Source: Atopobiaceae bacterium UBA7016
GTDB taxonomy: Bacteria; Actinomycetota; Coriobacteriia; Coriobacteriales; Atopobiaceae
Assembly: GCA_002449555.1 (NCBI GenBank)
Contig: DJXA01000162.1
Span: forward strand, 744 to 6,500
DNA: 5,757 nt
Direction: 5' to 3'
Part shown: positions 4,965-5,757 of the stretch, in pieces
Position numbering within the stretch: position 1 is the stretch's first letter
How the letters are laid out: each line of letters opens with the position of its first letter
The notes under the pieces: generated by a model
Told to the model about the DNA's origin: nothing
The model's database searches: none
What the model saw: the letters and a program-made list of their open reading frames with translations, nothing else
Position numbers and translations under genes: made by a program

Positions 4965-5225
4965 ATGAGCAGAAGTCTCAAGAAGGGCCCGTTTGTGGAG
5001 ACTCGCCTCCTTCAGCGTGTCGTCGCCATGAACGAGGCTGGCAAGAAGGAGGTCATCAAGACCTGGTCGCGTTCCTCCACCATCTTCCCCGACATGGTGG
5101 GCCACACGATCGCCGTTCACGATGGCCGCAAGCATGTCCCCGTGTACATCACCGAGTCCATGGTTGGTCACAAGCTGGGCGAGTTCTCTCCTACGCGCAA
5201 GTTCACTGGCCACAAGGTCAAGTAG
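4965..5225 (+). CDS. rpsS: 30S ribosomal protein S19
   Basis: The 86-residue product is S19, which sits with S13 in the head of the small subunit near the A-site finger. Signatures are MSRSLKKGPFVE (1-12), KTWSRSSTIFPDMVGHTIAV (32-51), HDGRKHVPVYITESMVGHKL (52-71) and GEFSPTRKFTGHKVK (72-86). The usual length is about 92-93, so the basic tail after GHK is some six residues shorter. The core is complete, so this looks like natural variation and not truncation. AAGGAGA (4949-4955) lies 9 nt before the ATG. rplV begins 15 nt after the TAG stop. Confidence 0.97.
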   Translation: MSRSLKKGPFVETRLLQRVVAMNEAGKKEVIKTWSRSSTIFPDMVGHTIAVHDGRKHVPVYITESMVGHKLGEFSPTRKFTGHKVK

Positions 5226-5240
5226 GGGAGGTAAGAAACC

Positions 5241-5594
5241 ATGGCTAACAACAACGAGGTCCGCGCTACCGCCAAGTACGTGCGCATGGCGCCGCGCAAG
5301 GTGCGCATGGTCGTGGACACCATCCGTAACAAGTCCGTTGAGCAGGCCCTCGAGGTCCTGCAGTTCTCCACGCGCGCTGCCGCCGAGCCGGTCGCCAAGG
5401 TGCTCCGCTCCGCCATCGCTAACGCTGAGAACAACAACAACCTTCGCTCCAGCAACCTGGTCGTGAAGGCCGCTTACGTGGACGAGGGCCCGACGCTCAA
5501 GCGTATCCGCCCGCGCGCCAAGGGCTCGGCTTCGCGCATCAACAAGCGCACCAGCCACATCACCGTCGTCGTCGCACCCAGGAAGGAGGCGTAA
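5241..5594 (+). CDS. rplV: 50S ribosomal protein L22
   Basis: The 117-residue product is L22, whose long beta hairpin forms, with L4, the constriction of the nascent-peptide tunnel where macrolides act. Signatures are ATAKYVRMAPRKVRMVVDTI (9-28), the helical SVEQALEVLQFSTRAAAEPV (32-51), AENNNNLRSSNLVVKAAYVD (62-81), and the hairpin GPTLKRIRPRAKGSASRI (83-100) leading to NKRTSHITVVV. No loop deletion of the macrolide-resistance kind is seen. GGAGGT (5227-5232) is placed 8 nt before the ATG. The TAA stop is only 2 nt from rpsC, and AAGGAGG inside the last codons serves rpsC. Confidence 0.98.
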   Translation: MANNNEVRATAKYVRMAPRKVRMVVDTIRNKSVEQALEVLQFSTRAAAEPVAKVLRSAIANAENNNNLRSSNLVVKAAYVDEGPTLKRIRPRAKGSASRINKRTSHITVVVAPRKEA

Positions 5595-5596
5595 GG

Positions 5597-5757
5597 ATGG
5601 GACAGAAGGTACATCCTACTGGCTTCCGCCTCGGCACCACCGAGGAGTGGCGTTCCCGCTGGTACGCCGACAAGGACTACGCCGAGAAGCTCGGCAATGA
5701 CCTCAAGATCCGCAAGTACCTCGAGAAGCGCCTTGAGCGCGCCGCCCTCTCCCGCGT
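5597..5757 (+). CDS. rpsC: 30S ribosomal protein S3, N-terminal part (3' cut by window edge)
   Basis: The first 53 codons of S3 are visible, running off the window end with two extra bases. S3 lies at the mRNA entry channel of the small subunit. MGQKVHPTGFRLG (1-13) is the classical N-terminus, followed by WRSRWYADK (18-26) and a charged helix DLKIRKYLEKRLERA (35-49). AAGGAGG (5583-5589), inside the end of rplV, lies 7 nt before the ATG, which suggests translational coupling. Identification is firm although most of the protein is outside the window. Confidence 0.97.
   Translation, partial: MGQKVHPTGFRLGTTEEWRSRWYADKDYAEKLGNDLKIRKYLEKRLERAALSR

Noticed and set aside
3495..5558. A 687-codon open frame on the minus strand opposite rplD to rplV
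   Set aside because: It runs antisense to five firmly identified ribosomal genes and contains no recognisable protein. Codon bias in the real genes (few TTA, CTA, TCA) removes minus-strand stops and creates such frames.

Overview
The window is a high-GC bacterial ribosomal protein locus read entirely on the + strand. It holds the 3' end of fusA, then rpsJ, a mobile REP-associated transposase unit, then rplC-rplD-rplW-rplB-rpsS-rplV and the start of rpsC. The strong C/G preference at third codon positions, the direct fusA-rpsJ junction without tuf, and actinobacterial-looking L3 and S10 proteins suggest an actinomycete-like organism. A member of Coriobacteriia (Olsenella/Collinsella/Atopobium type) is my best guess, but this is inference from sequence feel and not a search.

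Layout: 1-733 is the last third of elongation factor G. rpsJ (S10/NusE) follows at 793-1101 and ends at a near-perfect 15-bp hairpin (1123-1157), probably a terminator. From 1215 to about 2092 lies a mobile unit: a 253-residue Y1/HUH transposase of the RAYT type (1277-2038), flanked by two 31-nt palindromic repeats in inverted orientation (29/31 identical). The right-hand repeat overlaps the stop codon, and a third, degenerate tandem copy follows it. At about 2131-2144 an extended -10 promoter restarts transcription. A leader of about 190 nt with several possible helices then leads into rplC at 2340. rplC, rplD and rplW are close together, with rplD and rplW overlapping by 1 nt. A 171-nt gap with four successive stem-loops separates rplW from rplB (4095-4937). 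rpsS, rplV and rpsC follow with tight spacing.

How it works together: the ribosomal genes supply translation factor EF-G, two small-subunit proteins in full (S10, S19) plus the start of S3, and the early-assembling large-subunit proteins L3, L4, L23, L2 and L22. In most bacteria rpsJ heads the S10 operon. Here it is left behind a terminator with fusA, and the rest of the operon appears to start from its own promoter and leader. The most interesting parts are the transposase-repeat unit in this normally conserved junction and the two structured non-coding stretches before rplC and rplB, which are candidates for autoregulatory RNA.
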